NCBI GenBank assembly: GCA_905250115.1
Contig: CAJNOI010000350.1
Span: forward strand, 1 to 64,000
Length of the DNA stretch: 64,000 nucleotides
Direction: 5' to 3'
From: Adineta steineri
Lineage: Eukaryota > Rotifera > Eurotatoria > Adinetida > Adinetidae
Part shown: piece after piece, positions 19,267 to 31,805 of the stretch
How the letters are laid out: every line of letters begins with the position of its first letter
Position numbering within the stretch: position 1 is the stretch's first letter
The notes under the pieces: generated by a model
The model's input: the letters and a program-made list of their open reading frames with translations, nothing else
Told to the model about the DNA's origin: nothing
Database searches by the model: none
Translations under genes and position numbers: made by a program

Positions 19267-21662
19267 CTTTAACGGAAGCTCATAAAAATATTGTCATCAT
19301 CTTGAAGAAAGAACGGAAAAACAAAAAATGTATGCATGTCGTTCGAGTCTAGGACATATTACAGAAACATATAGCATAGAAAATGCGACTTTCTATGTAT
19401 TAATATATATATATATATATAAATATGTATGTGTATGTAGCCGTTAAAGAGAGATAGCTTGAGACAACCGGAAGTGTTTGACGTCAGTGAAAGGATACAG
19501 AACATTGCGTCACGAGGAGAACACTGAAAGTAACAAGAGAATCAAGGTCGCTTATTGGATATATATATATTTGTGTGTGTATATCCTGTTGTGCTTCCTC
19601 TCTCTCTCTCTCTTGAGAAAGCAAAAAAAAGTAAAAAAGAAAGAAAACAACCAAAAGATTTACATGCCCTGAGTATTTGTTTTAATCAAATGTTGATACA
19701 ATACATAAGATATATCTTGACTAGGTCTATTATTATATTTTTGTGTTGTACAAGTTAGATTACTATTACAAAAAAGAATTCGATAATATAGTCAAATAAG
19801 GAAAATAAATGAAGCTAGTTAATGCTTAATATAAAAATCTATCAAGGTTTTAGAATTATAAATAAGAAGAAGAAGAAGAAAAAAAGAAATATTTCAATAT
19901 TGTTGACTTACTTTTTATAATGATTTATTTTTCTAATAGAAATAATAATATATAAAAAAAAAAAACTAGAAAAAAAACTAAGATCTAAATACAAATAAAT
20001 GAGCCATTTCACTTCTTCTTTTTCTCGCTCTTTTTTTTTCTCTTTCAATAGCCTACGGAAATCTGAAAGAAATTATGCATGGTTCGTAGCATTTTCGTCA
20101 TTGACTACGATTATAACTGTGTCATCTCTAACATTATGATTACACAAAGAACCTTAATTTTCTTATTTATACTCAAACAAGTCATTGAAAAACTCGATTA
20201 ATAGAAGAAAAAAAAAATGAACGTTCGTTTTATCTTTACAAAAAAACTTTCTTGCTTTATTTCCTTCTAATCTATTCTTGCTAAATCTTCGCTTCACTTG
20301 TCCCCACTTAATCACACAATCATGAAGACAAATACATGTTTTTTTGACTCTATTATGACAATAGATCATGTATCTATATCTATATAGACATATAAATGTC
20401 TTTTTTTTCTTCTTCTAAATGACATTTTACATATGTAGCGATCTAAGATGACGAATCGTGATAGTTTTAACGGCATATGTTATTACAAGGTATACTGCCG
20501 TTAAAATGTCGTCTGATCAATTAGTTTATGTCATATTTAATATGGTCGAGATGAAATGATTTGATTTTGAATGAGTGACTGACACTTAAGGACAACTGAT
20601 CAGGTATCCAATAGACAGTTAAATAGATCATTATTTTCTACTAACTATACAATATTCTAATACAATAGTCGGCGATAATAAATCGATAAGAGATTATTGG
20701 CCTTGTCACTAGGATAACAACAGAATTGGCAAAGAAATATCGGTTCCTATAGTGCACATTCTTTTTCTAAATGGAAGCAGGCTGGCGAACGAGAAAAGAA
20801 GATCTAACTCTTTTTTTTTCTTTATTTCTCTATCTCTTTTATTGTCTTCTTGTTTGCATGTATATAAAAGGGCGAAAAATGGGCTAAAGATGAACTTATA
20901 TAACAGCAAAGAAAAGAGAAACAACTTCTTTATGGATAAAAAAAAAAGAGCAAAACATATGTAACAGCTGTATCTGACGATTGGGGAATTGCACATACGT
21001 ATATAGACTAATAAACATTTGATAATAGAAAGAGGCAAGAGAAAATAATATTCTATCATCGAAAAATAAAAATGATTCGTAAAATATTTTCTTTATACTA
21101 ATCAGTGCAAATATTTAACATATCGAATATGTTAATAATGTTATTTTTTACTTGTATATAAATATATATATATATTATGCACACAAAAAACATCATACAA
21201 AAGTATAGCAAAATCAGATAGTCAAACAACTGTTTATGTTCGTCAACTACTTTTACATATACTATAGAATATATATCGAATTTTCCATGTATATAAATAT
21301 AAGTTTTGCACTCACAATAACATAGTTACCCTATTTGAGAAAATTACAAATATTCACATATTTTATGTTATTAATATACAAATATATGTATCCCTGATGT
21401 AATTAATGTGTTTTATAGACAGAAAAATTCATGAATAAGTCAACATTCCAATCTATTTTTTTCTAATTATGTTTAATATAAAATTCTTATAATATTTTTC
21501 CCTAAAACTCAATTTATTTGAATTACCTGAAATATTTCACAATTATAAATAAACAAAGCCATGACTTTTAAAAGATTTATCGTCAAATAATTCTCTAATA
21601 GAAGCATAATCTATGATTAATTCTACTCTTTTTGTTTTATTTAACAGAAAAAAAAATTGAAA
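19267..21662. other. Intergenic region upstream of ERG
   Basis: 2.4 kb with no supportable gene. It holds the ERG 5' flank (AT and GT microsatellite at 19401-19440, CT run near 19597-19613), long A/T-rich stretches, and a short hairpin at 20465-20506. Open frames at 19478-19758 and 20709-21059 are low complexity. Confidence 0.55.
20465..20506. repeat. Short hairpin, 11-bp perfect arms
   Basis: TTTTAACGGCA (20465-20475) and TGCCGTTAAAA (20496-20506) are perfect inverted copies with a 20-nt spacer. It has no T-run or gene context that would make it a terminator. It could be a tiny transposon footprint or chance. Confidence 0.4.
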
Positions 21663-22394
21663 TTAAAATTTAGTTGAATTTTCACAATTAGATAATGTTA
21701 TCAAACATGTTTTAGATTTATCTGAGAAATGCATATTTTTTGGACATGTTGTTAAATTTAGAAAACGTTCATCTTTACATTCATAATAGGATGAACATTC
21801 TTGTAATTGATTACCATGAAAACCATTTGTTTTATTACGACAACTTGGTATTAACCAACAAGGTCTTTCATCAATAGAACTATGTATTTGTGGATGATGA
21901 TAATCACCTAAAATATATTTTTTTTAAATTGTTTTTTCTTGTTAAACATTCTTACATGCATCTTTTGGTTCAAATCGTTGATTACATTGTACTTGAGAAT
22001 AATGTTTACATCCTTTACTTTCTAGATCAAATAAAAATGGATATAAACAAGAATAATGATATGTTAAATTAGATGTTGTTGATAATTGAACAGAAAACCA
22101 AGCACAATTTTCATGATTTTCATTTATATTTACTAAATAACATTCATCATACAAAGGATTTACTCCTATACAACGTTGTCGATATGTACTAAATATTGGT
22201 TCAGATGAATTTAAACATTGTAAAGTTTTATTAAGTGTTTCATTGAAACAAAAATAAAATGTTTGACAATTTAAACTTGTATAATCAGCATAGAAACCAT
22301 TAGATTTATTAATACAAATATCGTTTTTACATATTGAATTTATAATAAACAGACATAAAAGAAATGTAATAACAATGATTTTTATACCAGACAT
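21663..22394 (-). CDS. Secreted chitin-binding (peritrophin-A/CBM14-like) protein
   Basis: About 225 residues in two exons, ATG at 22394, TAA at 21663-21665. It starts with a signal peptide (MSGIKIIVITFLLCLFIINS). Cysteine-rich modules follow with CBM14 spacing. The clearest is the last one (second exon): C-x5-NGF...ECSSYYECKDERFLNLTTC...FSDKSKTCL...NC. The first exon has one or two weaker copies (YTSLNCQTFYFCFNE, LTYHYSCLYPFLFDLESKGC). Many N-x-S/T sequons are present. Such proteins bind chitin in cuticle, gut lining or egg shell. The splice at GCA T|gtaagaat joins in phase to GT GAT TAT. Confidence 0.8.
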
Positions 22395-23740
22395 GATTTG
22401 TTGATAGAATAGAAACTATTCGATTTATTTATATATATAAACAAATAATTCTGTCCTCGACGATTCGAAATGACAACTACGCTCGTTCTGTTTAATAGAA
22501 AAGAAATTGGTCACGTTGTTGAAAGAAAGATAACTGTACTATAACAAATTTCTCATCGTTCTTCTTTTATAGAATATATCGGTTTGTTTTTTTTTGATAA
22601 GTAGTAGACATTTACTGGAAGTTTTATTCCATATGAATAATATAAACAACTTTAGTAGTATTATGACTGATCTAATCAATGACATTTCGTTTGTTGTCGA
22701 CTTAGAACTTTAGTAGAATTATGTAGATTAGCGTTAATTGTTTACATTATTTCTGTAAACTAAATTTTCGATAGATTTTGACTATTAATCGAAAAATTAA
22801 CCTGTTCATATTTTAATGTTAATTCCATTGAAATACATGTGTTTTATTAATATTCTTCGTATCAATAATTTAATAATCATCTGACGTTTTTGTGTTATTA
22901 AGTATTTTACAATATGATTTTAATATCCATCTGTTATCTTTGTTAACTTCATGGAATTGTTATTTATTTATTAAAAACAAAAAAATAACGATTGTTTTGG
23001 CTTTTAGTATTAGTATTTATTGATTTATAAATTAGTTTTATATACAGATCATAGTAATTCGTATTGATTGATATTTTTTCATAGAAAATTCTGATTAATC
23101 TTATGTTTATATTTGATCAAGTTGATAAAGGTATATATATTTCTCTTTGATTTTTATTCAACGAGGAAATTCTTTTTTCTTGATGGCTAAATGTTGATAT
23201 CAATATGAAGATCTTTGGAGTTAACATTAAGCGTAATAATAATATTGAAAAAAATAACTAAAAGCGTCAGAAGTTTAGAAACAGGATGAAATATCTACGA
23301 AACGAATGAAACCATAAAACTTCTGTAGATTTTCTTATCGTTTTTCAATACTTTTAGATACCTCCGGAACATTTTCTGGAGGCCCGGTAAAAAACCTCTC
23401 TTCTATAGAAAATAAACTGAAATATGGGTTTATCACAAGTCTCTTAATATACGCGTTCAATTGTTATATTTGAATTATCAAAATATTATTATCATTTTTA
23501 GTAATTTAAATCTGAGCATTCTTGTTTTGTTTATTTTAAAACAAAATTGAAACATTGTAGTCATTTTATTCGCTCATACTTTGACTTGTTCAATTTGAAA
23601 AGAACGTAGAATTAGTTATAGTTTGAAAGTAATATGGTAAACACATAATAATTTATATAGTAAAAGAAGCGTTTAGTTTGTTCTTTAACACTATAGTTCT
23701 TTCAAATACGGACAGAAAAACAATTCTAATTTCTTCTTGA
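22395..23740. other. Intergenic region
   Basis: 1.35 kb, very AT-rich, between the chitin-binding gene and the P4H-like gene. I see no coding exon or clear repeat. A slightly GC-richer patch (TACCTCCGGAACATTTTC near 23359-23376) may be a transposon scrap. Confidence 0.5.
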
Positions 23741-24867
23741 TCATTTTTCACGTAATACTGAATATGAAGATTCACGTGTCCAAGTATTTAATTCAATCTT
23801 ATAACCATTTTCACCAGGTGGACGACCAGAATGATATGTCAAATGTTCTACTTGTTTCAATTCGTTAATGTTCGACCAGAATATACTATTTCCAGGTAAT
23901 GGACGAAATCGAATATCAGATTTGTGTGAATTTTCATCACAAATTAAAATATCACAGAAATGCTCATGTAATGATTTATTAAATTGTATTTGAAGAAATT
24001 CAGTTTCACCCATAGAACAATTCGCTTGAAGATTAGTGATAAATGTAGATATTCGTTGACCACCATTTTTTAATAGATTTGGTTGTGTAAACCAATCGAA
24101 ATGAGGTTTCATCTAAGATGTTACATTTAAATAAAGAATAATATTTTCTTCATATTCAACGATTATCTCAATTAAAATGTATCATACCTGTTGATTAGAT
24201 GTATATTTTACTATGTGAAGTGGTTCAATACGTTTTGCATCCATATCACCTTGAAATTCAGCAAATCGCTGTTCAATACAATTCACAATAGATGTTGCAT
24301 GACGTTTGATATTTGTTGAACTTGATGTTGGATGATCATCAGAGAAAACTTTTTCGTTTATATCATAAACTTTCGTAGGTTTAAATAATGGTTCTCTAGT
24401 ATATACACAATCAGATATGAACATAACAATCATTCATTTTCCTACTCACGCTAATTCAATTAAATGTTGAATTTCATTTTCCGTAAGAAATTGTTCAATG
24501 TAAATAATTAGCGGTTTTCGTTCAATGATTCGAGTGGTATATTGATGTTGAGGACATTCATATTCATATTGAGATAGATCATAATTGTGTTTAACTCTTT
24601 CGGATTTCGGAATTCCTTCAGATAAATCTAACTGTATCGGTTGTATTATTTGCCGTCGAAAATATAACTGAAGATAAGTTAAACATCCAATGGTGACTTG
24701 AAGACTAGTTTCAGTTAGTTCGAGAATAATTTCCTCAGATAAATAGACGTAAAAAATACAGAAAGAAGTGATGAGTACAAGAAATACTACTTGGAGAAAA
24801 ATAAAGCTATATAAAAATGATTATCTTACTGAATAAGAATACCTGAGAATATATAACACATATACAT
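23741..24867 (-). CDS. Prolyl 4-hydroxylase-like 2-oxoglutarate/Fe(II) oxygenase, membrane anchored
   Basis: The C-terminal part is a P4Hc domain. The iron ligands are H-x-D in KPHFDWF and the distal His in YHSGRPPGENGYKIELNTW, where the following Lys is the usual 2-oxoglutarate salt-bridge residue. The stop TGA is at 23741-23743. The N-terminal part has a hydrophobic segment (FIFLQVVFLVLITSFCIFYV), suggesting a type II membrane protein with the catalytic domain in the ER/Golgi lumen, like other animal P4H-TM/P4HA relatives. The catalytic exons join cleanly. The first exon is uncertain: a candidate ATG at 24867 (MYMCYIFSGILI) connects in frame only through a 23-nt intron, so the true start may be further upstream. 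Confidence 0.8.
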
Positions 24868-25748
24868 TATTGTTCTTTTGATGTCCGTATATCAGCTTAT
24901 ATTTCCATGATTTATTTGCTATTAGTATTGACGATGCTGAGATGAACAATAAAGATAAATACACTCAAATTTATTAGTAATTTAATAAAGTGAATTGATT
25001 TTACTGTATAGTTTAACATGTAGTTGATCAAGAAGAATAGTCCTATTTCTCTATTCAAAATGACATAAAGAAAAAAGTAAGAACGATGAAAACTTCAGTA
25101 GAACAAACAAATAAATAAATTATTTTTCTTTCGTTTAAATATTCATGCAACATAAAAAGTCATCGTTGTCATGTAAGAAACTAACAAAATATAGTACATC
25201 TGTTTCTGTTTGCATAAGAGAAAGAAAACATACCTTTAAAAATAAAATGAGAAATTATTCAATAGTTTAATTCATCTTTTGCGGTGTTGGAAAAAATGTA
25301 TAATGATTGTTAAAGAATATAATTTCACATTATAAAAGGTGTTTTATAAGCATTTTACCTATAAGATAAGTATCTATTAGATGAAAATAAAAATGAAAGT
25401 GAATACAAGCACTATATTCACAGTATCATTTTGTGTTTTTATACTGTTTATATCAGTAAAACCAATATTATACTATCGAAAACAAGGATATATACTGTGT
25501 TTAAGTAATTAATATTGTTCAGTCTTATCTTGATAATTATCTCTACTAGCTATTTCATTTACTTCTTCCGTTTGATACTTTATAAAATACTGATTATTGT
25601 TGTTGGAACTTGTGCAAATATTGTTCATTGTTTTGAAAGCAAAAAAAACGTTTTATTTAGTATGGAATAAAAAGTTTTAAATTAATATAAGTCACTACTA
25701 CTTGTTACATGCAAAAGTATTAAATAAAAGTTCATTGTAAAGAAGTTT
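24868..25748. other. Intergenic region
   Basis: 0.9 kb between the P4H-like gene's uncertain 5' end and the 3' end of the next minus-strand gene. AT-rich. An unrecognised first exon of the P4H-like gene could be here. Confidence 0.45.
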
Positions 25749-26277
25749 CAACTGACACTGATTTGTGCTCGTCGTTTTCTTTCTGCCATATCATTGGCTA
25801 ATTCGCCATCATCTGCTTCAAATGGCTCAATAACTGTGACATGCACGTCTCCAACATCGTTTATATAGCACTATACACAAGAAAGAAAGATATAAAATTA
25901 TATTTTGTAGACAAACAAACGTCAAAAGTATATTGACCACCATAGCCATGAGAACGAAAACAGCCAACTGCTGGTTCTAAGTTACTATCAATAGATACAT
26001 GATGATGTTTCTTGCGAATGTGTTCTATAATTGAGTCACGGTACTAAACATATGTAAACAATTTATTAGTAATTTATTACTATCAACGATGAAAGATTAA
26101 TTATACTATTTCAAATATTTCTCGAGGTTTTGTTGCAGTGTAATAGCGTTTTGGACCACCTTCTATTGGAAGAGGCCTTTCCATCATTTCTCTAGATGAA
26201 ACACAAACTAAAATATAAGTGGATATAATTTAATTTACTTACTGATAGGGAAGACTGATTTGTTCGTTCTTACTCAT
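25749..26277 (-). CDS. Small conserved-looking protein of unknown function (121 aa)
   Basis: Four exons with in-phase GT..AG junctions give about 121 residues starting MSKNEQISLPYQEMMERPLP and ending AQISVS, TGA at 25749-25751. Notable segments: HIRKKHHHVSIDSNLEP, GCFRSHGYGGQYTFDCYIND and an acidic-to-basic tail VIEPFEADDGELANDMAERK. There is no signal peptide or TM segment. I do not recognise the family. The codon regularity, phase-consistent splices and lack of internal stops make it a real gene. The ATG at 26277 is the first in frame in the exon. Confidence 0.65.
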
Positions 26278-27539
26278 GATCCTTGATTATGTAGAAATAA
26301 CGATGTAGACTTTTATCTATGATATATATATATAAACTATCAGCTGTGGTGAAAAAAACAACTATTATTTTAAGACAATATTTTTTTTTATATGGTACAC
26401 GTAAAACTAATAAATATGAAGAAAAAAAATAGATGCGTCTAAGGGATGATTGGGTTAGAGTGATTAATAGTATATGTATGTATATCTAACAAATGTGCAC
26501 AATCAACTGTGGCGGCGAAAATATATTAACAAGAGGAGTCTTGGTAAACAAGTAACTTTTTCTGTTCTCCTCTCGTGTATATGAAAGTCGTATGTATACG
26601 AAAGTATAATTACATAGCTATCAATCTTCTGAAAGAAAAGAAACAAGTGATGGATAAAGAAGAACGAGAAAAATATGAAACGAGTAGTTTGTCTCTAATA
26701 AACCTATTGCTTGACATGGTGTTTTAACCAGCAATAGACTGCATTCTTATTGCTTCATTTATCTAGATTAAGTATACATTACGAAATATGTTTATTGTAT
26801 ATCAATGTCAGAGATAAACGAAGAATGACAAAAGGAGAAATATGCTGTCAAAACATTTTCTTTGCATTAAAATTTATCATCTGTCGAACGTTGAGTTTTA
26901 ATTTTTGCATTGAAATGATTAAAATATATTACAGTTTATTATCATTATAGGAGTTCAATTTTCATCATCATATTCAAATAAAACATTTATTACAATATTA
27001 ATTAATTTAACACCTAAACCAATTTCAGGATGATCTCAATTTATTAATTATGTTCATAAAAGATATATTAAATATCAAAATTGTTCTGAAATTTATCATA
27101 ATAATAATAATCAAATATCTTTCAGTAAAAATGAAATTTGAATTTAATAAAACGAATCTTTTAGATTTAAAACAAATGTCATTCATACCTAAGTTAAATA
27201 ATAATGAAAAATAAAGTAAATATCTTTTGTTCCTTTTTGAGTATACATAACACTCGGATTCAAATTCGAGGTTTCGCATTTATTTAATCGGAAAACAAGC
27301 TCCTTAGCTTATAGGATTTTCCATCGTTTTCAAGTATTGAATGTATTATTATAGTTGAAACATCTTATCAACAACAATCAAAGAATGAAAAAATAATAAT
27401 AACAAAATAAATATAGTTATATCTCATCAAGAACAATTAATCAATACAAAAATAATAACAAATATTTAGTTATATCTTACCAAGAATAATAGAGCAACAG
27501 AAAAATAATAATAATAACAATAACAATTTAGTTGAATTC
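26278..27539. other. Intergenic, AT-rich
   Basis: No supportable gene. ORFs at 26750-26950 and 27025-27279 are AT-driven. It precedes the repeat-rich block starting at 27540. Confidence 0.5.
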
Positions 27540-27545
27540 TTCAGG

Positions 27546-27775
27546 TTCTCCCAGGTCGAACAATCCGGCACGGATCCGATGATTGGATTTATCTGGTTTG
27601 GGCCGAAACCGACAGAAACATGTGAAAAGCGGCAGCCGTGTACGGTTACCTCACTTCTCCATCGGATTTCTGGTATTTCCTGGGCGGAATCTGCCCGGAC
27701 ATGGCGAGTTTCCTCAGGGATTTCGCCAGATATTCATGTAATCCTGCTTCAGGAAATATCGTTCTGGGCTGAATC
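27546..27775 (+). repeat. GC-rich satellite-like repeat, copy 1
   Basis: A ~230-bp island of much higher GC than its surroundings, starting CCAGGTCGAACAATCCGGCA. It matches, in opposite orientation, the island at 31290-31620 over about 190 bp. Shared words include GAGTTTCCTCAGGGATTTCG, AATCCTGCTTCAGGAA (GATCCTGCTTCAGGAA in copy 2) and ATCGTTCTGGG. It can be read as an open frame (27579-27785), but the other copy is frame-broken, so I treat it as repeat DNA. Confidence 0.75.
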
Positions 27776-27839
27776 AACTATTTGATTATTTTCACATTTT
27801 TTTCTGCTATAATGTAGTACACATAATTAAAAACAAGAA

Positions 27840-28615
27840 TCAATGAACAGATAGAACATACAAATGAAGCTTTTTTCCTGAAACTTGGTTGAGAACGAAA
27901 GCACCAGTTATAGTAGTCATAAGTCCTATAATAAGAGCACTGATCCAATTAAACAAGTATTTCAGATGCTTGTATACTAGAAAAACTTCAGAAGATAGAT
28001 TATGAACGAAAATGTTCTACGTGTTAGGTCTTTCAATAGCAACAAAAAAATATAATGTACAACAGCAAACAGCAGAAAAAAGACAAATGAAAAAAAACTT
28101 ATTTTGTCCATGTTTTTAATTCAGTTTATCTTTTTTTCATTTAAATTGAACCAGTATGATATAAACTTCAGGAATTCTATTATATAGAAGAAAAGATATA
28201 CATAATTTACGTTTTTGTATATTATTTTTAGAACATCAATGAGAGAAGTACGGATATAATAAAATAAGTTTTAGTGTACTTACTATTTTGTTGAATTGAT
28301 AAATCTGTTTCATTCGTTGGTTGTTCTTCTTCTTCTTCAACAATTATTGTTCGTGATAATGATGATGCTGACGACATAGACTTGTTTTCAATATCAATCA
28401 AATTATTCTAAAAGAGCCAATTATAAAAATTAATACAATTTATAAATTTCTTTCGTGCACGAATTTGCTCCATTTGTTGATGTATTTCATGATTGGCAGG
28501 ATCTTCACACATCTGTTGACTGAACTAAAAATACTAAATAAAGTTTCTTTTCACTAAACAGTTTTTATCTTACCTGTAAATATTTTGATTGTAATTGTTC
28601 TTTCTTTTCATCCAT
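27840..28615 (-). CDS. Small predicted tail-anchored membrane protein, unknown
   Basis: Start MDEKKEQLQSKYLQ at 28615. The next exon is FSQQMCEDPANHEIHQQMEQ (joined in phase 0). A third encodes SMSSASSLSRTIIVEEEEEQ, and the last gives YLFNWISALIIGLMTTITGA, a single TM helix with a short tail, stop TGA at 27840-27842. The cytosolic N part is charged and probably helical. I do not recognise the family. The join between exon 2 (ending near 28450) and exon 3 (starting ~28407) has no good in-phase donor: the intervening ~40 nt reads in frame until a TAG at the acceptor. Either a non-canonical site is used or the gene is damaged. The ATG is only 55 bp from the inverted-repeat element at 28670. Confidence 0.5.
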
Positions 28616-28669
28616 GTTTAGTTGTAATTGACAATAAACGATAATGACAAATACGTTTGAGATAAATAC

Positions 28670-29716
28670 CCACGTCGAACGAGTCGGACCGTAAACGGTA
28701 TAGATACGGATATTTTTCGCAACGTTTACGGACCGTAATACGGAGTACCGAATTCTGTCGATAACGGTACTCAGATTACGTACCGTTTTTAGACGTTTTT
28801 TTTTAAACCTACTTAATAAGGCTACAGATCCCACTATATAACTCTCCGTATAGTATTATCATTTTTTCATAAATTAGATAGTAATTTTATAGAAAGAAAT
28901 TGAAAAACAAAACAGAAATAGAAGTATAATGAATCAAGCCAATTGTGACACCATCTACATGAAAATTCAAAATTAACAGTTAATTTTGGTCGAATACACA
29001 TTTATAAATTAACAATAGAAATTTTAATAAACGTTGCATAAATCTCAATTGCTTTTAGATTTTCACAGACGACTTTTACATCTTTATACAGTCACAGCCG
29101 TCTAAGCAAATCTATTTAACGACATAAGAGACGTTCTATAGGAACCGATATAATGATCATTCGACGTTCTTAGGAACCAACTTTATTACATCCCTTCGTT
29201 TTTCTCGTTCATTTATAATTACGAAAGATCTATATACTGCTTAATCTGATTTATGATTGAGTTTATTGATTTATTATCTGACTGACAAAATTTGTTTTGC
29301 TTGTGCTTTTTTAGATGAAATACAGATACCAGAGCATTACAGATGCCAGCAAATTCATTTTCAACAGACATGTATTATATTCCGTATGTATATCTATATA
29401 TGTATACATATATCTTAATTTAAATTTATTTACGAATTAAAGCAGAATATAACTATAATTACAAATAAATACTATTATGGCTTCACCATATCGACCTCGA
29501 AAGACTTTCGTACGTTATTCTAGTTCTCCTGAATCGGCATCTTCTGGCATGTAATCAGTCCAGTAAAATGTAATTTATATTCAAAAAAACGTTTAAAAAC
29601 GGTACGTAATCTGAGTACCGTTATTAGACAGAATTCGGTACTCCATATTACGGTCTGTAAACGTTGCGAAAAATATCCGTATAGATACCGTTTACGATCC
29701 GACTTGTGCGACCTGG
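28670..29716. mobile_element. 1.05-kb element with ~135-bp terminal inverted repeats
   Basis: Left arm about 28670-28808, right arm about 29583-29716; by eye over 90% identical when one is reversed. Shared words: AAAACGGTACGTAATCTGAG, ACAGAATTCGGTACTCC, GTAAACGTTGCGAAAAATAT. Outer ends: CCACGTCGAACGAGTCGG and, reversed, CCAGGTCGCACAAGTCGG. They resemble the CCAGGTCGAACAATCCG start of the GC-rich islands, so the repeats may be related. I find no convincing target duplication. The interior has no transposase; its right half carries an apparent first exon (29477-29549). Confidence 0.7.
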
Positions 29717-31289
29717 ATTATCGTATATTATTTTAAAGGTAATTAGTTTTACTCTTTCAAATTATTTACGACAAGTAACATTGTTTTCGTTGACTAATAG
29801 GATTGATTGAAAACATTCCCCTCGCATCCTTTGATGTTTTTTTTCTTGGAATAAAGGAGTGTTTTAATTGGACGAGTATGATTGTGTTATCAATGATGGG
29901 CTATCGTCATTGTTATAATAATTGTTTGTGTTCATTTCTTTGTCTTTTTCATATCTGATTTTCTTATTTTTTTTATTTTATAGTATTTTTTATGTTGTTG
30001 CAACTGGTTTATTTTTTTAAGAGTATCATTTGTTAAAAATTTGATTTAATGGCGGTTGATGTGCTCAATCTCATTGAATATTTTTTATTTTTGAACTTAA
30101 AAGTTGTTGTTCTATTTTTCTATTTAATTTAACTTTGTTTTAATCATTGTTAAAATTTATCTATTTATTTTACTTTAAATAATTATTTATATTGTTTTAT
30201 TTTCTATGCTTGTTTTAGATGATTATTTTAATATCGTTTGTTTTTTTTGTTTTAGATATTCTTTTTTATTTCGTTGTATATTAATTGCCGATCTTGATTT
30301 TCTCTTCACAAATAGAACAACATTTTGTTTTATTTTTAAAAAGAAACGTTTCTTTTCTGATTATATACACGACTTTGAATGATTTCCCCTGACCATAAAC
30401 TACTTCAAATGTTGTTTGATCAATTTGGTATGCAGATCTGAAGTAAAATATTAAAAGTCTTAATATGTAAAGATACATTTTTTTCGTATCACCTATTACT
30501 AGTACTTTCTTTTTTTTTTGATTATAAGATTCACCCTTTTTTCTATTCTCATATACTTGTTTCTCTATTTTTTTTGTATTAGGCTAGTCTTGGACACGTG
30601 TGTTATATGTATGAAACATTTAATTTATGTTGTAATATTATATTATATTTTGAAATTTAATTTTGTTTTTATAGATAATTCTGCTATCATCTTGAGAATG
30701 TTTGTGATATTTTATTTGAAAAAACAGTGTTATCTTGCACTTTGCTTGTACAAATGACACACTATTGAAATCTTTGTTTTAGATTTTTATTTGAAAAACT
30801 GATTAATATGATGAACAATGATTTACACGATAAATTACAAGAAGTAAGCTTAATAGTGTATTGATTTTTAAGAGAGAGAACTTCTGATAGGATTGAGCAA
30901 GGCTATCATATGATAATATTTTTTCCTTTGAAAGTCATATTATTAAATAGTATGACTTTCAAAGCAAACAAATACCTTGTGTAGCCTATCAGGTATGTGC
31001 TTGGCCGTCTCAGAAACTGTCTCATAAACGTATAATGATTACAATCATAAACATCTGTCCACTGAAATTTTTAGCTAACTGAAAATCCTATCAATGAGCC
31101 AACAGATACTGATCTTGTTCGACAAATACAAATAATTCATGTAAGAATTACGATGTTTCATATCAAATGATTGGAATTTTTTCATTTAGAATCAAATAGG
31201 ACTTATTGAAACATCTACTTTGGTAAGTATATATATAATCTTTTTTTATTGAATAAATGAGAACAAAATGTTTAAACTCAGTAGATAAC

Positions 31290-31620
31290 TCACCATTTTC
31301 GGGCGGGATCCGCTCGAAAAATACCAGGAATACCACGGAACCGGCCGTTTCCGTGACGGATTGTTCGACCTGGATGTGCTCCAAGAAACTACAATTGGAA
31401 ACGCAGCGATAATTTCTGGTTGTTGTGGCATTTCCCAGAACGATGGTTCCTGAAGCAGGATCCCATGAATTTCTGGCGAAATCCCTGAGGAAACTCACCA
31501 TTTTCGGGTGGAACCCCCCGGAAAATACCAGGAATCTGATGGAGAAATGAGTTAACCGTATCCGGTTACCGCTTTGGACATGTTCTTGTCGGTTCCAGCC
31601 CAAATCAAATCGATTAGGAA
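31290..31620 (-). repeat. GC-rich satellite-like repeat, copies 2 and 3
   Basis: Read on the minus strand it carries two tandem versions of a segment TCCTGGTATTTTxCG...CCCGAAAATGGTGAGTT about 205 bp apart (31500-31545 and 31295-31335). It also carries the CCAGGTCGAACAATCCG motif (31353-31369). Homologous to 27546-27775 but inverted relative to it. The minus-strand open frame 31163-31858 passes through it by chance. Confidence 0.7.
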
Positions 31621-31684
31621 CTGATAATGAACAATTATTATCATCTTGATCATCAACCAATGTACAACAGCAACCACAGGACTT

Positions 31685-31805
31685 AACACAACTACAAGAA
31701 CAAATAACACAACTACGAGAACAATTAACACAACACCAACAAGCAACACCACAACAACAAATGATGCAAGAATGATTCACACAACTACAAGAACAAATAA
31801 TACTA
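31685..31805. repeat. Degenerate minisatellite (ACACAACTACAAGAACAAAT type)
   Basis: The words ACACAACTACAAGAACAAAT and ACACAACTACGAGAACAATT recur three times between 31685 and 31805, with ACAACACCAACAAGCAACAC interleaved. C/A-rich on the plus strand. Both strands read as low-complexity frames; not coding in my view. Confidence 0.6.

Noticed and set aside
27579..27785. Plus-strand ORF (MIGFIWFGPKPTET...)
   Set aside because: Lies wholly in satellite-like repeat DNA with no splice or homology support.
28565..28834. In-frame upstream extension of the tail-anchored protein (MGSVALLSRF...)
   Set aside because: The extra residues come from the inverted-repeat arm of a transposon; the ATG at 28615 is simpler.
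30281..30478. Minus-strand ORF with VVYGQGKSFKVVYIIRKETF and a Cys pair, vaguely like a FLYWCH-type transposon finger
   Set aside because: Too short, key aromatic and zinc residues not clear; left unannotated inside the pseudogene's first intron.
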